Source: Blastococcus sp. TF02A-26 (GTDB lineage: Bacteria; Actinomycetota; Actinomycetes; Mycobacteriales; Geodermatophilaceae). From it: a stretch of DNA of 64,000 bases. Positions 26,406 to 34,788 of the stretch are shown piece after piece. The position numbers were made by a program, and so were the translations under genes. Location: contig NZ_QOHG01000007.1 in the NCBI RefSeq assembly GCF_003319125.1, forward strand, positions 124,001-188,000, written 5' to 3'. Under the pieces are notes generated by a model that was given only the letters and a program-made list of their open reading frames with translations, did no database searches and had not been told where the DNA came from. Numbering within the stretch: position 1 is the stretch's first letter; each line of letters begins with the position of its first letter.

Positions 26406-27536
26406 GTGACCGCGACCGACCCGTCCCGCGAGGCCGCGCCCGACGGGCCGTCGTCCACCGCCGGCCCTCCGGACCTGCAGCTCCCCACGACCCGTCCACG
26501 ACCGGCCGGGGCACCGCGCACGACCCCGAGCCGGCCTCCGGGTCAGGACGCCGTCGTCGACTGCGCCGTCTACGTCGACGGCCGCCGGCAGGCACCGGTG
26601 GAGCCCGGCGAGGCGCTGGCCGCCGCCGTCGAGCAGGGCGGCTACGTGTGGCTGGGGCTGTACGAGCCGACCGAGGACGAGCTGGAGTCGATCGCCGACC
26701 GGTACGGGCTGCACCCGCTGGCGGTGGAGGACGCCGTCTTCGCCCACCAGCGACCGAAGCTCGAGCGCTACGACGAGGACCTGTTCATGGTGCTCAAGAC
26801 GGCGACCTACGTGGAGCACGACCGGCTGACGGCGACCAGCGAGGTCGTCGACACCGGTGAGGTCATGGTCTTCCTCGGCGAGCACTACGTGATCACCGTC
26901 CGGCACGGCCGGCACGGCGACCTCGCCGAGCTGCGCCACCGGCTGGAGGAGCAGCGCGACCTGCTGTGCCTGGGGCCGGCCGCCGTCCTCTACGCGGTGG
27001 CCGACCTGGTGGTGGACACCTTCGTGGAGGTCGCCGACGCCGTGCAGGACGACGTCGACGAGCTCGAGGCCTCGGTGTTCAGCCCCGAGCGCACCGACGA
27101 CATCGGCCGGCTGTACCAGCTCAAGCGGGAGCTGATGGCGCTGCGCCGGGCGGTCGCGCCGCTGGAGGTGCCGCTGCAGAAGCTCTCCGAGCGGCAGATC
27201 GACGTCGTCCCCGACGCGATGCGCTCCTACTTCCGCGACGTGCAGGACCACGCCATCCGCGTGCGTGACGCCGTCACCGGGCTGGACGAGCTGCTGTCGT
27301 CGATCCTGCAGGCGTCGCTGGCCCGGACCCAGATGGCCGACAACGAGGACATGCGCAAGATCTCGGCGTGGGCGGGCATCATCGCCGTCCCCACCGCGAT
27401 CGCCGGGATCTACGGGATGAACTTCGAGTTCATGCCGGAGCTGCACTGGCGGATCGGCTACCCGCTCGTGCTGCTGCTGATCGCCGTCTCCTGCATCTGG
27501 CTGTACCGCGGCTTCAAGCGCAACGGCTGGCTGTAG
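26406..27536 (+). CDS. corA: CorA-family magnesium/cobalt transporter
   Basis: 376 residues. A long soluble N-terminal funnel (50-300) is followed by two C-terminal helices and the signature YGMNFEFMPEL. GMN is the CorA selectivity motif between the helices, and a basic tail FKRNGWL follows. Moves Mg2+ (or Co2+/Ni2+) down its gradient. The first 45 residues are Pro/Thr-rich and poorly conserved. GTG at 26406 is preceded by GGAGG 7 nt upstream. Divergent from the broken permease; a 61-nt hairpin follows 16 nt after the stop. Confidence 0.94.
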   Translation: MTATDPSREAAPDGPSSTAGPPDLQLPTTRPRPAGAPRTTPSRPPGQDAVVDCAVYVDGRRQAPVEPGEALAAAVEQGGYVWLGLYEPTEDELESIADRYGLHPLAVEDAVFAHQRPKLERYDEDLFMVLKTATYVEHDRLTATSEVVDTGEVMVFLGEHYVITVRHGRHGDLAELRHRLEEQRDLLCLGPAAVLYAVADLVVDTFVEVADAVQDDVDELEASVFSPERTDDIGRLYQLKRELMALRRAVAPLEVPLQKLSERQIDVVPDAMRSYFRDVQDHAIRVRDAVTGLDELLSSILQASLARTQMADNEDMRKISAWAGIIAVPTAIAGIYGMNFEFMPELHWRIGYPLVLLLIAVSCIWLYRGFKRNGWL

Positions 27537-27552
27537 CGGGCGAGCACAACCA

Positions 27553-27613
27553 AGGCATGGGAAGCCATCCCCACGTCTGACGGCCGTGGACATGGGGATC
27601 GCTTCCCATGCCT
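27553..27613. repeat. 61-nt hairpin repeat, copy 1
   Basis: Two 25-nt arms around an 11-nt loop, 23 of 25 positions paired. The left arm starts AGGCATGGGAAGC and the right ends GCTTCCCATGCCT. A second copy lies at 28647-28707 with the same arm and loop lengths. Both have ACAACC just before and CGAC just after. Copy 1 sits after corA and before the DUF559 gene. It could be a terminator or part of a dispersed repeat family. Confidence 0.85.
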
Positions 27614-27714
27614 CGACCCCCGTGTCGAGTTCTCGGCTGTCCATCAGCGCGCCGGTTGTCCACAGGTCGAGTCGACCACGCCGGCCCGAGGACGACGTCG
27701 GTGAGGCTGCCGCG

Positions 27715-28638
27715 GTGCAGTGGCGTGAACACATCAACGAGGTCCTCGAGCGCAACGGCGGTCTGGCGACTCGGCGGGAACTGCTCGCCCACGTCCCGGA
27801 GACCGTCGTGGACGGCTACATCGGACGCCGGGCGCTCCGCCGGCTCTTCCCGCACGTGTACTGCCGCGTCGCCGAGCCGACGACTGACGACCTGCTGCTC
27901 CGAGCTGCCCTCCGCCATGCCGGCCCGGTCGCCGCGCTGAGTCACACGACGGCGCTGGCGGTGTGGGGCCTCGTGGCCTTCCGCCGTCCGGTACACCTCA
28001 CTGTCGACCACGCCGTGCGCAGAGCCGGAGCGACGGATCTCGTCGTGCATCGTCGGCTGCGCTTCCGCCCCGACGGACCACAGTGCGTCACGAGGAACGG
28101 GTTTCGGGTCACCGCCCTGCCGCGGACCCTGGTGGATGCCTGGCCGCTGCTGCCGGTCCCCGACCGTCGTCCACTCCTCCTCGACGCCGCCCGCCGCGGT
28201 CTCGTCACCGCGCGGGGGCTCGAGCAAGCCCTCGCGGAGCGGCCCAACGTCGGCGGTCATCGCGCGTTGGCGCAGGCCATCGATCTGATCGCGGACGGGT
28301 GCCAGAGCGAACTGGAGGCGTTGGGTGTCCTGAACGTCTTCCGGCACCGCTCGCTCCCCCGGAGCGTCGGACAGCACCGCGTCGTCCTACCGCAGGGCGC
28401 CGTCCGGCTCGACCGGTCGTGGCCCGAGGTGAAGCTGGCCGTCGAACTGGACGGCGCGAAGCACCACACGTCCCCCGAGGACCGACGTCGTGACCTGGCT
28501 CGGGACACGGCTCTCGCCGCACTGGGGTGGGTGGTGCTCCGCTTCACCTACGCCGATGTCGTGCGCGACCCGGACTTGGTGCGCCGCCGCGTCCTCGAGG
28601 TGTACGCGGCGCGTGCCGCCCAGCTTCGCGTGGGCTGA
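27715..28638 (+). CDS. DUF559 (Vsr/PD-(D/E)XK-like) protein with AbiEi-like N-terminus
   Basis: 307 residues from the GTG at 27715, preceded by GTGAGG with about 8-nt spacing. An earlier in-frame GTG at 27586 lies inside the hairpin repeat and is unlikely. The N-terminus (1-70) resembles the winged-helix AbiEi antitoxin domain (ERNGGLATRRELL). The C-terminus (225-300) has VKLAVELDGAKHH, RDTALAALGW and VVLRF, the pattern of DUF559 restriction-like folds. Such genes are multicopy in actinobacteria; the substrate is unknown and no partner toxin or methylase adjoins. Bracketed exactly by two hairpin repeats. Confidence 0.8.
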   Translation: MQWREHINEVLERNGGLATRRELLAHVPETVVDGYIGRRALRRLFPHVYCRVAEPTTDDLLLRAALRHAGPVAALSHTTALAVWGLVAFRRPVHLTVDHAVRRAGATDLVVHRRLRFRPDGPQCVTRNGFRVTALPRTLVDAWPLLPVPDRRPLLLDAARRGLVTARGLEQALAERPNVGGHRALAQAIDLIADGCQSELEALGVLNVFRHRSLPRSVGQHRVVLPQGAVRLDRSWPEVKLAVELDGAKHHTSPEDRRRDLARDTALAALGWVVLRFTYADVVRDPDLVRRRVLEVYAARAAQLRVG

Positions 28639-28646
28639 CAACCGCC

Positions 28647-28707
28647 AGGCATGGGAAGCGATCCGCACGTCGGCGGCCTCAAGACGCGGGGATCGCTTCC
28701 CATGCCT
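28647..28707. repeat. 61-nt hairpin repeat, copy 2
   Basis: Same architecture as the copy at 27553: 25-nt arms, 11-nt loop, 23 of 25 paired. The mismatches fall at different arm positions from copy 1. It starts 8 nt after the DUF559 stop and ends 10 nt before the rsmI stop, so it could terminate both convergent transcripts. The shared ACAACC upstream overlaps the DUF559 stop codon. Confidence 0.85.
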
Positions 28708-28717
28708 CGACAGCCGG

Positions 28718-29557
28718 TCAGGACCCCTTCGCGGCGACGACGGCGTCGTAGACGGTGCGGCGCGGCAGCCCGGTGCGGACGACGACGGCGCGGATCGCGT
28801 CCTTGCGGGTGGCGCCGGCCGCCTCCTCCGCCGCCACCTCCGCCGCCAGCTCGGCGGGGGTGAGCGGGATGGCCACCTCGGGCGCCCCGCCCACGACGAG
28901 CGTGATCTCCCCGCGCACCCCCTCGGCCGCCCACTCCGCCAGCGCCGCCAGCGGACCGCGCCGGACCTCCTCGTAGGTCTTGGTCAGCTCGCGGCAGACG
29001 GCGGCGGGCCGGTCGGACCCGAAGGCCGCGGCGGCGTCGGTGAGCGCGTCGGCCAGCCGGTGCGGGGACTCGAAGAAGACCATCGTCCGCCGCTCGCCGG
29101 CCAGCGCGGTCAGCGTCGACCGCCGCTCGCCGCCCTTGCGCGGGAGGAACCCCTCGAAGCAGAACCGGTCGACGGGCAGCCCGCTGACCGCCAGCGCCGT
29201 CGTCACCGCCGACGGGCCGGGGACCGAGGTCACGTCGATGCCGGCGTCGATGGCAGCGCGGACCAGCGTGTAGCCGGGATCCGAGACCGACGGCATGCCG
29301 GCGTCGGTGAGGAGCAGGACGGTGGCCCCGCCGGTGAGCGCCTCCAGCAACCCGGGCAGGCGGGCGCGCTCCACCGACTCGTGGAAGGTCACCACCCGTC
29401 CGGTGAGCGTCACCTCGAGGTCGGTGGCCAGGCGGTGCAGCCGGCGGGTGTCCTCGACGGCGAGGACGTCGGCGGTCTCCATCACCGACCGCAGCCGCGG
29501 GCCGACGTCGCCGGGCTGCCCGAGCGGCGCCCCACCGAGCACCAACCGTCCACTCAC
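28718..29557 (-). CDS. rsmI: 16S rRNA (cytidine1402-2'-O)-methyltransferase
   Basis: 279 residues. SAM-dependent tetrapyrrole-methylase fold; 2'-O-methylates C1402 in the decoding centre. Conserved: ADVLAVEDTRRL, TDAGMPSVSDPG, VPGPSAVTTALAVSG, FEGFLPRK, FFESPHRL, CRELTKTYEE. GTG at 29557 gives VSGRLVLGGAPLGQPGD; the 36-residue longer frame upstream runs into the divergent pmt gene and is non-conserved. Divergent with pmt, the usual actinobacterial pairing. Confidence 0.96.
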   Translation of the reverse strand: MSGRLVLGGAPLGQPGDVGPRLRSVMETADVLAVEDTRRLHRLATDLEVTLTGRVVTFHESVERARLPGLLEALTGGATVLLLTDAGMPSVSDPGYTLVRAAIDAGIDVTSVPGPSAVTTALAVSGLPVDRFCFEGFLPRKGGERRSTLTALAGERRTMVFFESPHRLADALTDAAAAFGSDRPAAVCRELTKTYEEVRRGPLAALAEWAAEGVRGEITLVVGGAPEVAIPLTPAELAAEVAAEEAAGATRKDAIRAVVVRTGLPRRTVYDAVVAAKGS

Positions 29558-29610
29558 GGCGTCGAGCCTGTCACGGCGGTCGGCCCGGGCGACCCACATA
29601 CCCTGTCGCC

Positions 29611-31125
29611 ATGGCGGTGCTGGCTCCCGAACGCGCGGAGTCCGGACCGCCGGCACCGCTGCCACGCCGGCGCCTGCCGGGACGACGGCTGGACCGCATC
29701 CCCCCGCTGCCCGGCGACAACCGGCTGGCCTGGGCGCTGACCGCGGTCCTCGGCGTCCTCACCCTGGCCACCCGGCTCTGGGACCTCAGCTACCCGCGCG
29801 ACCTGCTCTTCGACGAGGCCTACTACCCGCCCGAGGCGCAGGAGCTGCTCACCTGGGGCCACGAGTACAACCGCGGCTACACGTTCATCGTCCACCCGCC
29901 GCTGGGCAAGTGGCTGATCGCGCTCGGGATCAAGACGTTCGGCTACGACTCCTTCGGCTGGCGGTTCCCCTCCGCGGTGGCCGGCACGATCGCCGTCGTC
30001 GTCCTGGTCCGGCTGACCCGGCGGCTCACCGGCTCGACGTTCCTCGGGCTGCTCGCCGGGTTGCTGATGGCCCTGGACGGCTTCGCGTTCAGCCTCAGCC
30101 GGATCGGCCTGCTCGACGTCTTCCTGCAGGTCTTCGTCGTCTCCGCGGTGGCCTGCCTGGTGGTGGACCGGGACCGGGTGCGGGCCCGGGTCCGCGCGCT
30201 CGGCGAGGTGCCCCGGTCGGGCTTCCGGCTCGGTCCCCGCGGCTGGCGGATCGCCGCGGGGTTCCTCTTCGGCTGCGCGTGCTCGGTCAAGTGGAGCGGT
30301 GCGTACTTCCTCGCCGCCGCGGCCGTGCTGTCGCTGTTCTGGGACCGTGCGGCCTGGCGCGAGGCGGGCGTCCCCCGGCCCACGCTGGTGGCGCTGCGCC
30401 GTGGCCTGCCGGGGGCCGCCTGGGCGCTGGCCGCGGTCCCGGTGCTCACCTACGTCGCCAGCTTCACCGGCTGGTTCCTGGGTGAGACCTCGCAGGGCAA
30501 GGCATGGGCCCAGCAGAACCCCGACACCGCGTTCGGCTGGGTGCCGGACTCCGTGCGGTCGCTGTGGCACCAGCACGCGGAGTGGCTGGAGTTCCACAAC
30601 GGGCTCTCCTCGCCGCACCCGTGGGAGTCCGGGCCCTGGACGTGGCTGGTCAACGGCCGGCCGATCCTGCTGTGGAACCCGCAGGGCCTCACCGACTCCG
30701 CCGGCGACCAGGTGGTCCGCTACATCCTCATGGTCGGGACGCCGACGCTGTGGTTCGCCTTCGCGCCGGCGCTGCTGTGGCTGGTCTGGCGGATCGTCGC
30801 GCGGCGGGACCCGGTCGCGATCCTGGTCGCGGTCATGGTGGCCGCCGGGTGGGGGACGTGGTTCCTCAACCCCGAGCGCACGATGTTCGCCTTCTACGCC
30901 GCTCCGGTCCTGCCGTTCTTCGTGCTCGCCGTCGTCCTGGCGCTGCAGGACGTGCTCGGTCCCCCCGGCGCTTCCCGGTTCCGCCGCCAGGTGGGGCTCG
31001 GCGTGGTCTGCCTCTACGTCGGCGTCGTCGCGGCGACGTTCGTCTACTTCTACCCGGTGCTCACCGGGCAGCCGCTGTCCCACGGCGAGTGGCTGGCGCG
31101 GATGTGGTTCCCGTCATGGTTCTGA
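29611..31125 (+). CDS. pmt: Dolichyl/polyprenyl-phosphate-mannose protein mannosyltransferase
   Basis: 504 residues, GT39 family, about ten membrane helices. Transfers mannose from polyprenyl-phosphate-mannose to Ser/Thr of secreted proteins, coupled to Sec export. Extracellular loop 1 has LFDEAYYPPEAQ with the DE pair needed for catalysis, then FIVHPPLGKWLIALG. A second conserved loop reads SVKWSGAYF. ATG at 29611; no close ribosome site. The Thr-rich secreted proteins in this window are potential clients, which is inference. Confidence 0.94.
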   Translation: MAVLAPERAESGPPAPLPRRRLPGRRLDRIPPLPGDNRLAWALTAVLGVLTLATRLWDLSYPRDLLFDEAYYPPEAQELLTWGHEYNRGYTFIVHPPLGKWLIALGIKTFGYDSFGWRFPSAVAGTIAVVVLVRLTRRLTGSTFLGLLAGLLMALDGFAFSLSRIGLLDVFLQVFVVSAVACLVVDRDRVRARVRALGEVPRSGFRLGPRGWRIAAGFLFGCACSVKWSGAYFLAAAAVLSLFWDRAAWREAGVPRPTLVALRRGLPGAAWALAAVPVLTYVASFTGWFLGETSQGKAWAQQNPDTAFGWVPDSVRSLWHQHAEWLEFHNGLSSPHPWESGPWTWLVNGRPILLWNPQGLTDSAGDQVVRYILMVGTPTLWFAFAPALLWLVWRIVARRDPVAILVAVMVAAGWGTWFLNPERTMFAFYAAPVLPFFVLAVVLALQDVLGPPGASRFRRQVGLGVVCLYVGVVAATFVYFYPVLTGQPLSHGEWLARMWFPSWF

Positions 31126-31146
31126 TCGTCCACTGGCACCCCGGGA

Positions 31147-31165
31147 TGGTTGGGTAGTACAACCA
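31147..31165. promoter_or_regulatory. Inverted-repeat operator just before the MFS gene
   Basis: TGGTTG-N7-CAACCA, 6-bp perfect arms, ending 6 nt before the GTG start. The site would cover the promoter or the start of the message, so binding would repress. The arm spacing suits a MarR- or TetR-type dimer. No regulator gene adjoins. Confidence 0.45.
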
Positions 31166-31171
31166 GTAGAC

Positions 31172-32464
31172 GTGTCGCACGCAGCCAGCTCGGGATCGAG
31201 CACCTTCCGGCAGCCGAAGGCCGTCTACGCCGTCGCCTTCGCCTGCGTCGTCAGCTTCATGGGGATCGGCCTGGTGGACCCGATCCTGCCGGCGCTGTCC
31301 GAGCAACTGGACGCCACGCCCAGCCAGGTCAGCCTCCTGTTCACCAGCTACCTGGTGGTCACCGCCGTCGCCATGCTCGGCACCGGGTGGGTGTCCAGCC
31401 GGATCGGCGCCAAGAAGACGCTGGTCACCGGCCTGGCGGTCATCGTCGTCTTCTCCGCCCTGGCCGGGCTGACCGACTCGATCGACGGCATCGTCGGGTT
31501 CCGGGCCGGCTGGGGGCTGGGCAACGCGCTGTTCATCGCCACCTCGCTGGCGGTCATCGTGGCCTCGGCCACGGGTGGGTTCGCCGGCGCGATCGTGCTC
31601 TACGAGGCCGCCCTGGGCCTGGGCATCGCGGCGGGACCGCTGATCGGCGGCCTGCTGGGCGACATCAGCTGGCGCGGGCCCTTCTTCGGCGTCGCCGCGC
31701 TCATGGCCATCGCGCTGATCGCCACCGTCGTGCTGCTCGACGAGATCCCGAAGCCCGCGCAGAAGACCTCGCTGCTGGCGCCGCTGAAGGCGCTGCGGCA
31801 CCGCAGCCTCCTGACGATGGGCGTCACCGCACTGCTCTACAACTGGGGCTTCTTCACGATGCTCGGCTATGCGCCGTACCCGATGGAGCTCGACGCGATC
31901 CAGCTCGGCTTCGTCTTCTTCGGCTGGGGACTGCTCGTCGCCTTCTTCTCCGTGGTCGGCGCCCCGCGGCTGCAGGCCCGCTTCGGCACCGCCCCGTCGC
32001 TGTACGGCGCGCTGGGCCTGTTCGCCGTCCTGCTGCTGCTCATCGGGCTGTTCACCGACACCCGCTGGGCGCTGATCGCCTGCGTGATCGCCTCGGGCGT
32101 CGTGGTCGGGATCAACAACACGCTGACGACCCAGGCGGTCATGCTGGTCGCCCCGGTCGAGCGGCCCGTCGCCTCGGCCGCCTACGGCTTCGTGCGGTTC
32201 ATCGGCGGCGGTCTGGCGCCCTACGTCGCGGGGAGGATGGTCGACGCCTGGGACATCCACGTCCCCTTCGTCGTCGGCGCCGTCGCCGTCGTCCTCGGCA
32301 TCGCGGTGCTCGCGACCGGGCACCGCATGCTCGCCGCCGCGGACGCCCGGCTCGGGATCGAGGGCAGCGAGGAGGTCGCCGGCGAGGTGGGCGACGAGTT
32401 CGGCGGCGCCCCGGCTGCCGTGGACAGCGAGGTCCAGGCCGAGCACGCCCGGGCGCGCGCCTGA
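31172..32464 (+). CDS. Major facilitator superfamily drug-efflux-like transporter
   Basis: 430 residues, 12 helices. After a short tail the first helix is AVYAVAFACVVSFMGIGLVDPILPAL. Loop 2-3 has GWVSSRIGAKKTL, matching the MFS motif A, and helix 5 has GLGIAAGPLIGGLLGD, the motif C of drug:H+ antiporters (DHA1). The 45-residue C-terminal tail is acidic and cytoplasmic. GTG at 31172. The inverted repeat immediately upstream suggests substrate-responsive control. Confidence 0.92.
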   Translation: MSHAASSGSSTFRQPKAVYAVAFACVVSFMGIGLVDPILPALSEQLDATPSQVSLLFTSYLVVTAVAMLGTGWVSSRIGAKKTLVTGLAVIVVFSALAGLTDSIDGIVGFRAGWGLGNALFIATSLAVIVASATGGFAGAIVLYEAALGLGIAAGPLIGGLLGDISWRGPFFGVAALMAIALIATVVLLDEIPKPAQKTSLLAPLKALRHRSLLTMGVTALLYNWGFFTMLGYAPYPMELDAIQLGFVFFGWGLLVAFFSVVGAPRLQARFGTAPSLYGALGLFAVLLLLIGLFTDTRWALIACVIASGVVVGINNTLTTQAVMLVAPVERPVASAAYGFVRFIGGGLAPYVAGRMVDAWDIHVPFVVGAVAVVLGIAVLATGHRMLAAADARLGIEGSEEVAGEVGDEFGGAPAAVDSEVQAEHARARA

Positions 32465-32510
32465 CGTCCGCCCTAGGTTGGCAGCACCGGCCGACGAGGG
32501 GACGACGACG

Positions 32511-33302
32511 ATGACCAGCGCTGCACGACCCGCGGTGACCACCACGGCCGACGGCGACGTCTGGCGGATCACCATCGACCGGCCGGAGACGGGGAACGCG
32601 ATCGACCCCGAGCTCGCCGACGGGCTGCTCGCCGCCTTCGAGGGCCGGCCGGAGGCGACCCGCACGGTGCTGCTGCTGGCCAACGGGCCACGGTTCAGCG
32701 TCGGGGGGAACGTGCGGTTGTTCGCCGAGTCCGCCGACCCCGGCCGGTTCGTCGGGGACCTCGCGCACGCCTGGCACCGCGTCGTCCGGGCGGTCCTCTA
32801 CTGCCCGGTCCCGGTGGTCGCCGGTATCCAGGGCGCGGTCGCCGGCGCCGCGGTCGGGTTGATCGGCGCCTGCGACATCGTCGTGTGCGCGCGCTCGACC
32901 AAGATCCGCCCCGCCTACGGGACGATCGGCCTCTCCCCCGACGGCGGCACGTCCTGGGCGCTGACCCGCGCGCTCGGGGCGCCGCGCACCCTCGACCTGT
33001 GCCTGACCAACGGCTCGCTCACCGCCGCCGAGGCGCACGCCGCTGGGCTCGTGGCGCGCCTGGTGGAGGACGACGAGGTGCACGCCACCACCACCGCGCT
33101 CGCACAGCAGGTGGCCGCCGGGCCGGTCCGCGCGATGGTCCGCACCCGGTCGCTGGTGCGCCAGGCCGCCATCCGCACGCTGGAGCAGCAGCTGGACGAG
33201 GAGGCGCAGCTCATCGCCGAGTCCGCGGCCGACCCGGAGGGGCGCGAGGGCGTCCGCGCGTTCGTCGAGAAGCGGACGCCGGACTTCCGCGGCGCGAGCT
33301 AG
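32511..33302 (+). CDS. Enoyl-CoA hydratase/isomerase family protein
   Basis: 263 residues, crotonase fold. ITIDRPETGNAID is the opening strand, GPRFSVGGNV the first oxyanion loop and IQGAVAGAAVGLIGACDIVV the second, followed by RPAYGTIGLSPDGG. The usual catalytic Glu pair (E-x and E near GLxPD) is partly replaced: the position after the second loop reads GTIGLSPDGG, with Asp, as in isomerase-type members. Substrate unknown. ATG at 32511 with GAGGGG about 10 nt upstream. Convergent with aroG. Confidence 0.9.
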   Translation: MTSAARPAVTTTADGDVWRITIDRPETGNAIDPELADGLLAAFEGRPEATRTVLLLANGPRFSVGGNVRLFAESADPGRFVGDLAHAWHRVVRAVLYCPVPVVAGIQGAVAGAAVGLIGACDIVVCARSTKIRPAYGTIGLSPDGGTSWALTRALGAPRTLDLCLTNGSLTAAEAHAAGLVARLVEDDEVHATTTALAQQVAAGPVRAMVRTRSLVRQAAIRTLEQQLDEEAQLIAESAADPEGREGVRAFVEKRTPDFRGAS

Positions 33303-33305
33303 GCG

Positions 33306-34565
33306 TCAGCCGGCCGCGCGACGGGCGCGGGAGGCCGCCGCCAGCTCCGCCAGTAGCGCCTCGGTGGTCTCGGGGTCCACGCACGCGTCGGTGACGCTCT
33401 TGCCGTACTCGAGCGACCCCGGGTCCCGCTGGTCCAGGTCCTGCCGGCCGGCGACGAGGTTGCTCTCGATCATCACCCCGCGGATCGCCGGCTCGCCGCC
33501 GGAGATGTGCCCCGCGAGGTCGTGCACCACGTCGATCTGCCGCAGGTGGTTCTTCTGGCTGTTGCCGTGCGAGGCGTCGACGACGACCACCTCGGGCAGG
33601 CCACGGGCGCGCAGGGCCGCCCGGGTCGCCGCGACGTGCTCGGCCGAGTAGTTGGGGCCGTTCTTGTCCCCGCGCAGGATCACGTGGCCGGTCTCGTTGC
33701 CCGTCGTGGAGAGCTGGGCGGTCATCCCGTGGCGGTCGACGCCGAGGAACTCGTGCGGCGCGCGGGCCGACACCACCGCCTGGACGGCGACCTCGATGCT
33801 GCCCTCCGGCGAGTTCTTGAAGCCGACGACGGCGGAGAAGCCCGACACCCGCTCGCGGGCGGTCTGGTCGGTGACGTTGCGGGCGCCGACCCCGTTGTAG
33901 GTGACCAGCCCGTTCACGTACTGCGGCGTCAGCGCGTTCAGCGGCTCGGCGGCGACCGGGATCCCCAGCTCGGTGATCCGTCCCATGAGCATGCGCGTGG
34001 CCACCAGGCCGACGCTGATCCGGTTCGACCCGTCGAGGTAGGGGTCGTAGGCGAAGCCCTTCCAGTCCACCTCGGTGCGGGGCTTCTCGGTGTAGGTGCG
34101 CATGAGGATCTCGAGGTCCTCCGCCTGCCGCTCCCGCATCCGGGCCAGGAACGCGGCGTACTCCAGCGCCGCCGCCGGGTCGTGGATCGAGCAGGGGCCG
34201 GCGATGACGGCCAGCCGCCGGTCGGTGCCGGTGACGATGCCGGTCATGGCCCGCCGGCCGGCGCGCGTCGTGGCGGCCGACGCCGCCGACAGCGGCAGCA
34301 CCGTGGCCACCGCCTCGGGCGTGACGACGACGCTGAGCCCGGCGATCCGCGCGTTGACCAGGTCGGAGACGTCGACCGTCTCCACCTCGCCCAGCCCCAG
34401 CCGGCGCCGGACGTCGGGCATGAGGCTCGCCTGGAGCAGGTCGACCTGGTCGTTGACCCGCTGCTGCACGGCCAGCAGGTGCTCGGCGATCCGCGCGGCC
34501 TCGGGCAGCAGCCGGTCACCGGACACCGTCTCCACCCCGCCGCTCACCCTGTTCTCGTGCACCAT
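33306..34565 (-). CDS. aroG: 3-deoxy-7-phosphoheptulonate (DAHP) synthase, class I
   Basis: 419 residues. Condenses PEP and erythrose-4-phosphate, the entry step to aromatic amino acids. AroFGH type: VIAGPCSIHD, MRTYTEKPRTEVDWKGFAYDP, AARN-like loop VGARNVTDQT, GFKNSPEGS, LRGDKNGPNY, VDASHGNSQK and IESNLVAGRQ (metal ligands Cys, His, Glu, Asp are present). About 60 extra N-terminal residues precede the family core. Most actinobacteria use the class II enzyme, so this is probably an additional isozyme. Confidence 0.95.
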   Translation of the reverse strand: MVHENRVSGGVETVSGDRLLPEAARIAEHLLAVQQRVNDQVDLLQASLMPDVRRRLGLGEVETVDVSDLVNARIAGLSVVVTPEAVATVLPLSAASAATTRAGRRAMTGIVTGTDRRLAVIAGPCSIHDPAAALEYAAFLARMRERQAEDLEILMRTYTEKPRTEVDWKGFAYDPYLDGSNRISVGLVATRMLMGRITELGIPVAAEPLNALTPQYVNGLVTYNGVGARNVTDQTARERVSGFSAVVGFKNSPEGSIEVAVQAVVSARAPHEFLGVDRHGMTAQLSTTGNETGHVILRGDKNGPNYSAEHVAATRAALRARGLPEVVVVDASHGNSQKNHLRQIDVVHDLAGHISGGEPAIRGVMIESNLVAGRQDLDQRDPGSLEYGKSVTDACVDPETTEALLAELAAASRARRAAG

Positions 34566-34642
34566 CGCCGTCCCTCCTCGACCGCACCCGCCCCCGGAAC
34601 GACTCAGGGCGCCCTCCGGGTGGAGGACGCCCTGGGTGTCGG

Positions 34643-34718
<76 letters not shown>

Positions 34719-34788
34719 TGACGGGAGTCGAGAGTACCGCGCGCGGGTCCCGGCGCCGCCACGGGGTGGCGGCGCCGGGGTGTCGCGC

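Noticed and set aside
27586-27714. Extended N-terminus of the DUF559 gene from GTG 27586
   Set aside because: This start lies inside the hairpin repeat, has no ribosome site, and the extra residues are low-complexity.
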